Source: Burkholderiales bacterium (lineage in GTDB: Bacteria > Pseudomonadota > Gammaproteobacteria > Burkholderiales > UBA11063). From it: a stretch of 64,000 nt of DNA. This document shows, in pieces, positions 55,360-64,000 of the stretch. Location of the stretch: positions 62,001 to 126,000 of the forward strand of contig JAJFBE010000001.1 of the NCBI GenBank assembly GCA_020697255.1. The letters run 5' to 3'. Below the pieces are notes generated by a model, which was given only the letters and a program-made list of their open reading frames with translations, was not told the origin of the DNA and did not search any database. A program made the position numbers and the translations under genes. Positions within the stretch are counted from its first letter, which is position 1. Each line of letters starts with the position of its first letter.

Positions 55360-56490
55360 ATGCATAAAAAATTAATTCCCCTCATTATTGTAATAGCACT
55401 GTTACACTTTTATATCGGCGTAGGATTAATTCCATACTTGAGTCAGGATAACAGTGTAACTATGCTCTATATAGCTCTACTTATAATTTCATCTATAGTC
55501 ATGTGCCTTGGAATATTGGCTAGATTTATTATCCAAAATAATAAGCTGTCGGATATCATTAGCTGGATTGGCATGCTTGATATGGGACTATTTTCATCAT
55601 TATTCGTCTTAACCTTATTAAAACAATTAATTTTCTTTTTTTATAATTCTTTTATCGGCTTTAATTATAATTTGGAACGTACTGCCTCTTTATCTGTAAT
55701 TGTTCTAGCTTTATTTGCAACAATTATCGGCTTTATTAATGCCAGATCTTTGGCAAAAATTGTAAAAATTAGTATACCTATTACCAACTTGCCCAAAGAA
55801 CTCGAAAATTTTACAATTGCCCAAATAAGCGATATCCATGTAGGACCTACAATTAAGTATAAATATGTTTCCAAAATTGTTGATAGGGTCAATGCGATAA
55901 ATGCAGATATGGTAGCCATAACCGGCGATCTGGTTGATGGAAGTGTTGAAGCTTTGTCATTTCATGTCCAACCCATATCCAGGTTAAAATCTACCTATGG
56001 AAGCTTTTTTGTACTTGGTAATCATGAATATTACTCAGGAGCTGATGCCTGGATAACTCAAATCAAAAAGCTTGATATAGTTGTACTATTAAACCAGCAT
56101 AAAGTAATTAAACATAATAATGCCAATTTGGTTATTGCCGGCATTACCGATTATAGCGGCGAACATTTTGGGGATAAGCATAAAAGTGACCCGAAACTGG
56201 CGCTAGCTTTAGCACCGCCGGATGCAATAAAAATACTCTTAGCCCATCAACCGCGTTCAGCTATAATCGCAGAAAAATTTGGCTACGATTTACAATTATC
56301 CGGCCATACCCATGGCGGCCAATTCTGGCCGTGGAATTTTTTTGTAAAAACCCAGCAACCATTTAATACTGGGTTACATAAAGTAAATAATATGTGGCTT
56401 TATATAAGTCGTGGTACGGGCTACTGGGGGCCGCCAAAACGGCTTGGAAAGTCGGCTGAAATTACACAACTTTGCCTGGTAAGAGCTTAA
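55360..56490 (+). CDS. membrane-anchored metallophosphoesterase (YkuE/YaeI type)
   Basis: 376 residues. Four membrane helices occupy the first 140 residues, and a calcineurin-like domain follows with all metal motifs: ISDIHVGP, ITGDLVDG, LGNHEYY, LLAHQPRS and SGHTHGGQFWP. Relatives hydrolyse UDP-diacylglucosamine or lipid-linked phosphates at the membrane; the substrate here is not determined. The start at 55360 is taken from ATG with weak SD. Its last 4 bases overlap the convergent recQ end. Confidence 0.88.
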   Translation: MHKKLIPLIIVIALLHFYIGVGLIPYLSQDNSVTMLYIALLIISSIVMCLGILARFIIQNNKLSDIISWIGMLDMGLFSSLFVLTLLKQLIFFFYNSFIGFNYNLERTASLSVIVLALFATIIGFINARSLAKIVKISIPITNLPKELENFTIAQISDIHVGPTIKYKYVSKIVDRVNAINADMVAITGDLVDGSVEALSFHVQPISRLKSTYGSFFVLGNHEYYSGADAWITQIKKLDIVVLLNQHKVIKHNNANLVIAGITDYSGEHFGDKHKSDPKLALALAPPDAIKILLAHQPRSAIIAEKFGYDLQLSGHTHGGQFWPWNFFVKTQQPFNTGLHKVNNMWLYISRGTGYWGPPKRLGKSAEITQLCLVRA

Positions 56491-58265
56491 ACATTAACCA
56501 GGTTAATCAAATCTGTTGCAAATCTCTCTAATTTAGACGCCCCTATTCCGTAAATTTTCTGAAGCTCCCCGGTATTCTTCGGTTTATGCTTTACTATTTC
56601 ATAAATACTGCGCTCAGTCAGTATCGCATGCTGCGATACACGGTGTAAAACTGCAACTTTATGCCGCCAGTTTATCAGGCTACGGTACAACCTTTCATCT
56701 AATTCGCTGCGTAGCCATACGTCCTTAATTCTTTGCTGTAACTTACCCGCTACAGGTAAATATATATCTTCCAACTTTCTTAAAATTGGCAGTGCTTTAT
56801 CAGTTAATTTTAATGCACCTGTTGTAAAATCAATATCCACTATCCCCCGGCTATATAGCTGACGTATTATCCGGCGTAAGCTTTTAGCATTTAGTTCACT
56901 GCATAAACCAAAGGTGGACAAACGGTGATGTTCCCAAACCTGGATATTAATTGTTGCCCGTCCACGTAAAATATCTATAATTTGGGTAATACCAAAACGT
57001 TGCCCAACTTTGTAAATCGTTGCCAAAATTTTTTGTACTGTAATAGTCTGGTCTATCATTTTCGGCGGATTAGTACAGTTATCACATCTGCCGCATGGGG
57101 CCGATTTTTCACTCATCGATTCAAGTAGTGTGTATTGGCGGCAATTAGTACTATCACAATACGCTATTATTTTTTTTAAGCGGTTTAATTCGTATTTTTT
57201 CTTTAAATTATCACTATCCGATAAAATAATTAATCGGCTTAATTCAATAATTTCCTTAAACCCAAAACTAACTACACTAAATGCCGGCATATCATCACGC
57301 CCGGCCCTGCCGGATTCCTGATAAAAATGATCAATACTCCTTGGCATATCAAAATGATAAACATAACGAACATCAGGTTTGTCTATCCCTAAACCAAAAG
57401 CAACCGTTGCTACAATAATCATACTGCTATTTTGTAAAAATTTTAAGTGGTTATTTTCCCGAATAGCCGGTTCGAGGCCGGCATGATATGCCAATGCAGG
57501 GAAATTGTTATCCTGAAGAAAACCAGCTAATTTATCTACGCTATTTCGTGAATTACAATAAATGATCCCGCTTTGCCCAATGTGACCATTCAAAAACTCT
57601 AATAATTGGGACTTGGCATTATTTTTTTCCTGTACAATATATACCAAGTTATTTCGCATAAAAGATGAGTGAAATGCCCGTGCTTCTTTTAAATGTAAAT
57701 AATGTAAAATATCTACCCGTGTATAATGATCAGCAGTAGCAGTTAAAGCAATTCTTGGCACATGGGGGTAGGTTGTGGCCAGTATTCCCAGTTTTTGATA
57801 TTCGGGGCGAAAATCATGTCCCCAATGGGAGACACAGTGCGCCTCATCAATTGCAAATAAACTAATTGGGATATTTTCTAAAAGTTGTAAAAAACGGTAT
57901 GAATTTACCCGCTCCGGGGTCACATAGACAAATTTAATATTGTGCTCTTTAACTTGGATCAAGATATTACGCACATGCTCTGGTTCAAGGTTTGAAGCTA
58001 GGTATACTGCTTCAATCCCAAGCTCGGATAATGTAGCAACCTGGTCTTGCATGAGAGCAATTAATGGCGAAACAACAATTGCCACACCATCGCGCATAAG
58101 GGCCGGGATTTGGTAACATAACGACTTGCCACCACCAGTTGGCATCAGCACAAAAGCATTCAGGCCATTAGCAACATGGCCTATAATTTCTTCCTGTTGC
58201 CCACGAAATTCATTATAGCCAAATATGGTATTTAAAATTTCATGAGCCTGGCTTTTGTATGTCAT
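56487..58265 (-). CDS. recQ: ATP-dependent DNA helicase RecQ
   Basis: 592 residues, close to E. coli RecQ (609). It is a 3'-5' helicase in recombination and fork repair. Walker A MPTGGGKSLCYQIP, the DEAH box AIDEAHCVSHWGHDFRPEY, the aromatic loop, and QESGRAGRD are present. A zinc-binding region (YCDSTNCRQY, CGRCDNC), a winged helix and a C-terminal HRDC domain ending GIGASKLERFATDLI follow. Complete and monocistronic; the 3' end overlaps the metallophosphoesterase gene by 4 bases. Confidence 0.96.
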   Translation of the reverse strand: MTYKSQAHEILNTIFGYNEFRGQQEEIIGHVANGLNAFVLMPTGGGKSLCYQIPALMRDGVAIVVSPLIALMQDQVATLSELGIEAVYLASNLEPEHVRNILIQVKEHNIKFVYVTPERVNSYRFLQLLENIPISLFAIDEAHCVSHWGHDFRPEYQKLGILATTYPHVPRIALTATADHYTRVDILHYLHLKEARAFHSSFMRNNLVYIVQEKNNAKSQLLEFLNGHIGQSGIIYCNSRNSVDKLAGFLQDNNFPALAYHAGLEPAIRENNHLKFLQNSSMIIVATVAFGLGIDKPDVRYVYHFDMPRSIDHFYQESGRAGRDDMPAFSVVSFGFKEIIELSRLIILSDSDNLKKKYELNRLKKIIAYCDSTNCRQYTLLESMSEKSAPCGRCDNCTNPPKMIDQTITVQKILATIYKVGQRFGITQIIDILRGRATINIQVWEHHRLSTFGLCSELNAKSLRRIIRQLYSRGIVDIDFTTGALKLTDKALPILRKLEDIYLPVAGKLQQRIKDVWLRSELDERLYRSLINWRHKVAVLHRVSQHAILTERSIYEIVKHKPKNTGELQKIYGIGASKLERFATDLINLVNV

Positions 58266-58296
58266 TTTCCCTAACTTAAATTGTTAAAACTCTTTA

Positions 58297-59139
58297 TTAA
58301 TGTGCGCCAGAATTACCAGAAGCACCGGTGGAACCAGTACCAGGTCCAAATTTTTTTCTACCTCTGCCACTAAAAGTATGACCATGACTGGTGCAGGATA
58401 CTACACCCTCATTAGCCAGTATTTGCAGAAATCCACTAATCTCAGTTCCCTTTGAAATATTAGAACTTGCATTTTCAGATCTTACACTGACAGCTCCTTC
58501 AGGCAATACTACAGGTTCGCAATATTCTACTTCTTGACAAATCAAAGGGGTATGTTCACCACTTAAGCTAGTCTTCCTATCGCCTTGCCAGAGAACCCAC
58601 CAATCATCTTGGCTCACCTCTTTACCACCTTTTAAAATATGCCACTGCGGCGGCTGTGGCCCAAACTTTACTCCAGGATAAAGCTGTACCTGAAATGGCT
58701 TATTACTCCTAGCAGATAAAAATTCATTAGCATATTTTAGCTTATAAAACTGCCAATCCATACCCTGTTCTGAAGTGCCTTCAATATAGACTAACTCTTT
58801 TTGATAAAATCTAACAAAAGATGCATCACCAAACATAGTAGTAATAAGAAAATCTGTATTTTTATTATTAGATATTTTTTTTATCTCTATTTCCCCATTC
58901 GGTCCGGCAAGTTCAGTAATATCACTTGTATCTAGTCCCACTGGTGGTAAAATATATGAAGTATGTTCTTTTGTACGAGCCATGTTATTCGTTATCTCAT
59001 AAGCAAAATCAACTTGTTTTTGAGATCCTCCAGGATCAGTGCAAACTACCTGCTTTTTATATGCATGAGCAAAATTTAACCCTAAAAATAATACTGTAAA
59101 CAGTTTCATTATAAAACTGTTTAAACTATATTTTTTCAT
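58297..59139 (-). CDS. exported protein of unknown function, paralogue A
   Basis: 280 residues from ATG 59139, which has AAAGGAC seven bases upstream (a longer TTG-started frame is less likely). The signal peptide is the hydrophobic run MKLFTVLFLGLNFAHAYKK. The mature domain shares a block with the next gene upstream: FVRFYQKELVYIEGTSEQ, QLYPGVKFGPQ and a final SL.GEHTPLICQEVE. The Gly-rich C-terminus (GRGRKKFGPGTGSTGASGN) is distinct. Cysteines VVCTD, LICQEVEYC and VVSCTS allow disulfides. No family is recognised beyond the local paralogue. Confidence 0.75.
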   Translation of the reverse strand: MKKYSLNSFIMKLFTVLFLGLNFAHAYKKQVVCTDPGGSQKQVDFAYEITNNMARTKEHTSYILPPVGLDTSDITELAGPNGEIEIKKISNNKNTDFLITTMFGDASFVRFYQKELVYIEGTSEQGMDWQFYKLKYANEFLSARSNKPFQVQLYPGVKFGPQPPQWHILKGGKEVSQDDWWVLWQGDRKTSLSGEHTPLICQEVEYCEPVVLPEGAVSVRSENASSNISKGTEISGFLQILANEGVVSCTSHGHTFSGRGRKKFGPGTGSTGASGNSGAH

Positions 59140-59163
59140 TTTAAGTCCTTTCAAAATAAGTAA

Positions 59164-59961
59164 TTACCTTATAAGTCGATCTGTTTTGAGGTCACTGCTA
59201 TGTACCGGTGTATCTATATCTGTTGTACTTTCATCTACCTGACAACTAACCTCCAAAGCTGTCCCTGCCAAGGTTCTATCTTCTTTACCATCTGGTGTTT
59301 TATAATCTTTTCTAAAAAATATATAATCCAGATTAGGAGTATTTTTAGATCTTAAATCTGTTAAGGTTAAGGGCCCAAACCTCTTGCCTGGATAAAACTG
59401 TCCTTTAAGCGCATCTCCAGTTACAGAAGTAAATAAATGCTGTTCAATGTATTTTTTATTAAATAATTGCCATGCTGATGCACCATCAGAACTTTTACCC
59501 TCCATATAATATATAGCCCCACCAAACATCCGGATAAAATAAGCCGGCCCAAGATTAGTATTGATAAAGAACTTATTATTATCTGGAATTAGTGTTATAC
59601 CAGACCCTCCATGCATGCCATGAAGCACTAAAATCACTCTCTCTTTATTAGCATTAAAAAAATTAAACAAAAATGACTGTTCTTCATCTTCGTATTTAGG
59701 AAACAAATCATTATTAATTATAAAATTAAATATCGGCTCTTTATTACTATTCTTACACTGTATTTTTGTTGTACCGGCATGAGCTAAACTTATACACGCC
59801 AAAGTGGTAGCAAAAATATATGCGCAATATTTATTTAATGCACTCTCAACATCTTTATAGCTGCCAAATGTTTTTACATCATGGGAAAAATTAAACAAAA
59901 ATACTGTTTCAAAGCAAGGCTTGGAAAACACCCGTTCTAGCTTACCATCTGAAGAATACAA
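59164..59961 (-). CDS. exported protein paralogue B, in-frame fusion to ATPase remnant
   Basis: The open frame from ATG 59961 encodes 265 residues. Residues from about 43 (NKYCAYIFATTLACISLAHA) form a perfect signal peptide lacking only its methionine: the codon at 59838-59836 is TTA where ATG would be expected. The mature part matches paralogue A (FIRMFGGAIYYMEGKSSDG, GQFYPGKRFGPL, EVSCQVDE). The first 42 residues continue in frame from the ATPase remnant upstream. The gene therefore looks like a 5' fusion in which the native start was lost. Whether the protein is still made or exported is uncertain. Confidence 0.6.
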   Translation of the reverse strand: MYSSDGKLERVFSKPCFETVFLFNFSHDVKTFGSYKDVESALNKYCAYIFATTLACISLAHAGTTKIQCKNSNKEPIFNFIINNDLFPKYEDEEQSFLFNFFNANKERVILVLHGMHGGSGITLIPDNNKFFINTNLGPAYFIRMFGGAIYYMEGKSSDGASAWQLFNKKYIEQHLFTSVTGDALKGQFYPGKRFGPLTLTDLRSKNTPNLDYIFFRKDYKTPDGKEDRTLAGTALEVSCQVDESTTDIDTPVHSSDLKTDRLIR

Positions 59962-60156
59962 CTCTGTAGCTTGAGTATCATCTTTTTCTGCAAGATAAAT
60001 TTGATATAGCTCAAAAATACTTTCATCAAGTAATACAGGGTTATATGTTGTAAAGACCAGCTGTGCTTTACTATCTGAATTGTGAATTGCCCTAATAATT
60101 TCTTCAACTAATAGTGGATGAAAATGGGCAAATTCACGGGAATAAAATTTATTTTG
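59839..60156 (-). pseudogene. C-terminal remnant of an AAA15-type ATPase
   Basis: Minus-strand reading from an in-frame TGA (60159-60157) gives SREFAHFHPLLVEEIIRAI, AQLVFTTYNPVLLDE and LYQIYLAEKDDTQATELYS. These are the D-loop, switch histidine region and C-terminal tail of COG1106/AAA15 overcoming-lysogenisation-defect-like ATPases, often found with defence or abortive-infection systems. The Walker A and B regions are absent. The remnant runs in frame into paralogue B with no stop. It fills the otherwise gene-free stretch between that gene and lgt. Confidence 0.7.
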
Positions 60157-60191
60157 TCATCCCCACAATAATAAATAGAGATTATTATAAG

Positions 60192-61064
60192 TTACTTTCT
60201 TCGAGGATTGCTAACTCTTGCTTGGGCATCAGGCTTAGAACCTTCCGGAAGTGTTTTTAGTACCGGATAACTCCAATATTTAGTTGAATACCAGTAAAGT
60301 AGAAGCCCAAGCAGTATCATAGGTACACATAACCATTGACCCATGGAGAGATGAGTTACAGTAGCTAAATTTTGTAAAAAGTTATCGGGTTCGCGGAAAT
60401 ACTCAATTACAAACCTTATTACACCATAGCCTATTAAAAACATTGCTGATGTCTGCCCTATTTTACGTGGTTTTCTTGCATAAAACATCAAAAATATAGT
60501 CAAAATAATTCCTTCACCAATTGCTTCGTATAACTGTGATGGATGTCTAGGTAGCATGGTTCCAGATTGCGGAAAAACCATAGCCCATGGAATATTACTT
60601 GTAGTAATTTTACCCCACAATTCGCCATTGATAAAATTACCAATCCGGCCAAAAAATAGTGAAACCGGTACAATCGGTGCAATAAAATCACCCAGTTCAA
60701 AAAAAGTACTATTATTCTTTTTTGCAAACAAATAGGTAGCTAACATAACCCCAAGCAAACCGCCATGAAATGACATGCCACCATCCCAGGTTTTAATAAT
60801 ATTTAATGGATGGAGCAAATAAAATGCCGGCTGATAAAATAAACAGTAGCCAAGGCGCCCGCCGATAACTACGCCGAGTGCAGCATAAAACAAGGTATCA
60901 TCGACTAACTTAACCGTTAAAAATGAATGTCCATATTTCTTTACCCTATATTTACCAATATAAAGAAAAGATAAAAAGCCTACCATATACATTATGCCAT
61001 ACCAATGCACTTTTAACTTGCCAACACTAAAAGCCACCGGATCCATTTTAGGGTACATCAACAT
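60192..61064 (-). CDS. lgt: prolipoprotein diacylglyceryl transferase
   Basis: 290 residues with about seven membrane segments. It transfers diacylglyceryl from phosphatidylglycerol to the lipobox cysteine, the first step in lipoprotein maturation. Conserved blocks HWYGIMYMVGFL, GGRLGYCLFYQP, HGGLLG, the family signature GRIGNFINGELWG and RHPSQLYEA are present. The C-terminal tail is slightly extended and charged. It will process the lipoproteins seen here (LolB, the TPR protein, the RND adaptor). It is monocistronic and divergent from mdh. Confidence 0.95.
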   Translation of the reverse strand: MLMYPKMDPVAFSVGKLKVHWYGIMYMVGFLSFLYIGKYRVKKYGHSFLTVKLVDDTLFYAALGVVIGGRLGYCLFYQPAFYLLHPLNIIKTWDGGMSFHGGLLGVMLATYLFAKKNNSTFFELGDFIAPIVPVSLFFGRIGNFINGELWGKITTSNIPWAMVFPQSGTMLPRHPSQLYEAIGEGIILTIFLMFYARKPRKIGQTSAMFLIGYGVIRFVIEYFREPDNFLQNLATVTHLSMGQWLCVPMILLGLLLYWYSTKYWSYPVLKTLPEGSKPDAQARVSNPRRK

Positions 61065-61183
61065 TTACTATCACCTACAACAATTATTATTAAGCTAATT
61101 TACTTACCCCGAGATTATATCATCTGAAGGCTAATTTTTTGTTACAATAACGGGTATTTTAAATTTTGTGGAGCCAAAACCTT

Positions 61184-62164
61184 ATGAAATCACCAATTAA
61201 AATTGCAGTAACAGGTGCTGCAGGTCAAATCGCGTATAGCATTCTTTTCCGCATTGCAAATGGCAATATGCTAGGTGAGGATCAACCGGTTATTCTACAA
61301 TTATTGGATATTGAACCGGCTATGTCGGCACTAAAAGGTGTAGTGATGGAACTAGATGACTGTGCTTTCCCGTTATTGCAGGGGGTTACTATAAGCAGTG
61401 ATCCATATGAAGCCTTTAAAGATGTAGATATTGCAATTTTAGTTGGTGCCAGACCTAGAAGCAAAGGTATGGAGCGTAAAGACTTACTCGAAGCAAATGG
61501 CGCAATTTTTACAACTCAGGGCAAAGCATTGGCAAGTGTTGCTAAAAAAGATGTAAAAGTATTGGTCGTAGGTAACCCGGCAAATACCAATGCTTTAATT
61601 ACCCTAAGAAATGCTAATGGGTTAAATCCAAAAAATATCACAGCAATGATGCGTTTAGACCATAACCGTGCACTTACGCAATTAGCGCAAAAAACAGGTA
61701 AACATATAACAGATGTAAAAAAAATGACTGTCTGGGGCAACCATTCTTCAACTCAATTCCCGGATATTTCTAACGCTACTGTTGCAGGTACGCCTGCATC
61801 GTCCTTAGTTGATGAATATTGGTTAGACAATAGCTTTATTCCAACTGTGCAAAAACGCGGTGCAGCTATTATTGAAGCACGTGGCCTGTCTTCTGCAGCC
61901 TCTGCGGCTAATGCAGCTATTGATCACATTCGTAACTGGATACTTGGAACTCCTGAGGGTGATTGGGTATCTATGGGTGTTCCATCTGATGGTAGCTATG
62001 GTATCGAGAAAGGTATTGTATTTGGCTTTCCGGTTACCTGTAAAAACGGCGAGTACCAAATTGTACAAGGTTTAAATATTAGTGAGTCAGCTCAGGCTAA
62101 AATTACGGCAACATACAATGAATTGATTGAAGAACGTAACGCCATCGAGCATTTACTGGGCTAA
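61184..62164 (+). CDS. mdh: malate dehydrogenase
   Basis: 326 residues from ATG 61184; an in-frame TTG at 61166 is less likely as the family starts near [19 protein letters not shown]. It oxidises malate to oxaloacetate with NAD in the TCA cycle. The Rossmann glycine motif GAAGQIAYS, the substrate arginines in [14 protein letters not shown] and the catalytic histidine in [13 protein letters not shown] are intact. This is the long betaproteobacterial form (about 327). An extended -10 (TGT TACAAT, 61143-61148) lies 36 bases upstream. prfB starts 5 bases after its stop. Confidence 0.96.
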   Translation: MKSPIKIAVTGAAGQIAYSILFRIANGNMLGEDQPVILQLLDIEPAMSALKGVVMELDDCAFPLLQGVTISSDPYEAFKDVDIAILVGARPRSKGMERKDLLEANGAIFTTQGKALASVAKKDVKVLVVGNPANTNALITLRNANGLNPKNITAMMRLDHNRALTQLAQKTGKHITDVKKMTVWGNHSSTQFPDISNATVAGTPASSLVDEYWLDNSFIPTVQKRGAAIIEARGLSSAASAANAAIDHIRNWILGTPEGDWVSMGVPSDGSYGIEKGIVFGFPVTCKNGEYQIVQGLNISESAQAKITATYNELIEERNAIEHLLG

Positions 62165-62168
62165 ACTA

Positions 62169-63273
62169 ATGGAAGCAGAACAATTAAATAGTATTAGTGA
62201 TCTAGCTGTTAACTTACGGCAAAACCTGGATGACATACGGGGGTACCTTTGACTATTCAGGCAAACGTGCACAGTTAGACCAGGTTAATACAGAGCTGGA
62301 AAATCCGGATATCTGGAGTGATCAAAAAAAAGCACAGGAATTAAATCGCCAAAAAAAGCAATTGGAATTGGTTGTTAATCAAATAGAACAGCTTGATCGT
62401 AACATTACCGATAGCACAGATTTATTTGAATTGGCGCGGGCCGAAAATGATGACAGCACAATTTTAGCAGTTGCTAAAGATTTGGAAGAGCTAAAAGTGA
62501 TCCTAGACAAGCTCGAATTTCATCGCATGTTTTCTAACCCAATGGATCCTAATAATTGCTTTATTGATATACAATCCGGTAGCGGTGGTACCGAGGCTCA
62601 GGACTGGGCGGATATGCTATTTCGTATGTATTTGCGCTATTGTGATAAAAAAGGCTTCTCTACCGAAATTCTCGAAGAGCAATCCGGTGAAGTAGCAGGG
62701 ATAAAAAACGCTACCATAAAAGTAAGTGGGGATTATGCATTTGGCTACCTACGTACGGAAACCGGAGTACATCGTTTAGTACGCAATTCACCTTTTGATT
62801 CTAATAATAAGCGGCATACTTCATTTGCCAGTGTGTTCGTTTATCCGGAAATTGATGATAATATTGAAATTGAGATTAATCCGGCTGATTTACGTATTGA
62901 TACTTATCGTGCATCCGGTGCCGGCGGTCAACATATCAATAAAACCGATTCAGCCGTTAGAATAACTCATGTCCCGACAAATACTGTAGTACAGTGCCAA
63001 AATGACCGCTCACAACATAGAAATCGTGATGAAGCGATGAAAATGTTAAAAGCTAAGTTGTACGAAATAGAGCTGCGTAAGAAAGAAAATGAAAAACAAA
63101 AATTAGAAGATAACAAAACTGATATTGGCTGGGGGCATCAAATTCGCTCCTATGTCTTTGACCAATCACGGATTAAAGATTTACGCACTAGCGTTGAAAT
63201 CGGGAATATCCGCTCTGTAATGGATGGTGATTTGGATGAATTTATTGCTGCAAGTCTAAAGCAAGGTGTATAA
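62169..63273 (+). CDS. prfB: peptide chain release factor 2, programmed +1 frameshift
   Basis: The zero frame starts at ATG 62169 ([19 protein letters not shown] to GYL) and stops at TGA 62250-62252 after 27 codons. A +1 shift on CTT-T at 62247-62250 continues from GAC 62251 and gives about 367 residues, close to the E. coli RF2 length of 365. The body holds the tripeptide anticodon SPF (RNSPFDSNN) and the catalytic GGQ in [14 protein letters not shown]. The frameshift makes RF2 levels sense UGA termination. It is cotranscribed with mdh. Confidence 0.96.
62239..62253 (+). promoter_or_regulatory. prfB frameshift site
   Basis: GGGGG (62239-62243), a three-base spacer TAC, then CTTTGAC (62247-62253). 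The purine stretch acts as an internal Shine-Dalgarno that pushes the ribosome from CTT to TTT at the in-frame TGA. Spacing and bases match the site known from most bacterial prfB genes. Confidence 0.93.
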
Positions 63274-63279
63274 TATAAC

Positions 63280-64000
63280 ATGAGTAAAACACATAATTTT
63301 GAACTGGTCATATTTGGCGGGACCGGTGATTTGGTCACACGTAAGCTAATTCCCTCACTATATTCGGCACATTTTCATGGAAATTTACCGGCTAATTCGA
63401 GGATTATTGCTTTAGGCAGAAAATCATTAACTAAAGAAGAATATTGTCAATATGCATTAGATAAAGCCAAACTGGCTAAAGTTGAAATTGATACGAGACA
63501 GTGGGAAAAATTTGCCAAATTATTGGACTACCAAATTTTGGAAGCTGGAAATTTGCCAGATTTTGAGGCCTTGAAATCAAATATCAATACAGACATTAAT
63601 AATATTTTCTATCTATCAACAGCACCCAACTTATTTAAAACAATTTGCGAAAACCTTGCTAAAGTTGGTCTTAACCATGGCAAATCACGCCTGGTCTTAG
63701 AAAAACCGCTGGGGCATGATCTCAAAACCGCCAAAGATATTAATGATTTTGTTGCTACATATTTTAAAGAAGACCAAATTTTCCGGATTGACCATTATCT
63801 GGGAAAAGAATCAGTACAAAATCTAATGGCAATTCGTTTTGGTAATACCCTATTTGAAGCACTATGGCGGCGTCAGTGGATTAGCAGCATTCAGATAACT
63901 ATTGCTGAAAATTTAGGTGTTGGTACACGTGGTGACTTTTATAATGAAACCGGCGCTTTACGTGATATGTTACAAAATCACTTACTGCAATTATTATGTA
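63280..64000 (+). CDS. zwf: glucose-6-phosphate 1-dehydrogenase, N-terminal part (cut by window edge)
   Basis: About 240 codons from ATG 63280 to the window end without a stop. It catalyses the NADP-dependent first step of the oxidative pentose phosphate pathway. The N-terminal coenzyme motif FGGTGDLVTRKLIPSL, EKPLGHDL, and the active-site RIDHYLGKESVQNL are clear. It starts 6 bases after prfB, so mdh-prfB-zwf may form one transcript. Tal at 42721 is in the same pathway. The C-terminal half lies outside the window. Confidence 0.95.
   Translation, partial: MSKTHNFELVIFGGTGDLVTRKLIPSLYSAHFHGNLPANSRIIALGRKSLTKEEYCQYALDKAKLAKVEIDTRQWEKFAKLLDYQILEAGNLPDFEALKSNINTDINNIFYLSTAPNLFKTICENLAKVGLNHGKSRLVLEKPLGHDLKTAKDINDFVATYFKEDQIFRIDHYLGKESVQNLMAIRFGNTLFEALWRRQWISSIQITIAENLGVGTRGDFYNETGALRDMLQNHLLQLLC

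Noticed and set aside
1-64000. Neisserial DNA uptake sequence (GCCGTCTGAA type)
   Set aside because: Looked for CTG-core repeats such as GTCTGAA and CCTGAA; only scattered, non-identical contexts were seen, so no uptake sequence is claimed.
1-64000. CRISPR arrays, prophage, transposases, rRNA operon
   Set aside because: No regularly spaced repeats, phage structural or integrase genes, transposase motifs or rRNA segments were found.

Overview
The window is AT-rich chromosomal DNA of a Gram-negative bacterium, packed with single-copy core genes. The gene set points to a betaproteobacterium, most likely an AT-rich member of the Neisseriales (Aquella-like), although no rRNA is present to prove it. 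Supporting marks are OxyR with its redox cysteine pair, a homodimeric-type AceE with a two-lipoyl AceF, a BPSS1780-type membrane protein, and the mutM / TPR lipoprotein / lolB / ispE / tRNA-Gln / prs gene set that is typically clustered in Betaproteobacteria. The placement is an inference from gene content.

Layout. 1-6056: acetoacetyl-CoA synthetase (cut by the window edge), PutA, then divergent dapD-nudC. 6087-10911: rho, trxA, oxyR and murI with two small exported orphans between them. 10912-12828: a beta-propeller (Asp-box) exported protein bracketed by ~165-bp inverted repeats. 12829-18386: a tight five-gene operon (phosphomannomutase/phosphoglucomutase, site-2 protease, trpS, map, NlpC/P60 hydrolase). 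18474-28813: yhdP-like AsmA giant, nitrilase-family amidase, an orphan, recG, an aromatic amino acid permease and a patatin. 27644-29431: the patatin is translationally coupled to a phosphatidylinositol-synthase-like CDP-alcohol phosphotransferase. 29564-35426: photolyase riding behind an RND efflux pair. 35664-37265: two exported orphans and a decayed duplicate of the efflux adaptor. 37365-42579: aceE, a diiron ferritin-like protein, aceF. 42721-45810: tal, ispE, tRNA-Gln, prs. 46004-53433: hemN, lolB, TPR lipoprotein and mutM, two more orphans, a membrane protein. 53603-58265: fba, a small membrane protein, a metallophosphoesterase, recQ. 58297-60156: two paralogous exported orphans, one fused in frame to the tail of a dead AAA ATPase. 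60192-64000: lgt, mdh, prfB (with programmed frameshift), zwf (cut by the window edge).

Central metabolism is well represented (Fba, Tal, Zwf, Prs, Mdh, PDH E1/E2, PutA, acetoacetate activation). Envelope biogenesis is also prominent: Lgt, LolB, YhdP-like, NlpC/P60, site-2 protease, MurI.

The unusual content is (i) a eukaryotic-type phosphatidylinositol synthase homologue coupled to a patatin lipase, (ii) about ten unrecognised exported proteins placed one at a time between housekeeping operons, often with their own promoters and hairpins, and (iii) signs of local rearrangement: inverted repeats, a duplication scar, an ATPase-orphan fusion and a dRS3-like palindrome inserted in ispE. No transposase, phage, CRISPR array or rRNA was seen.
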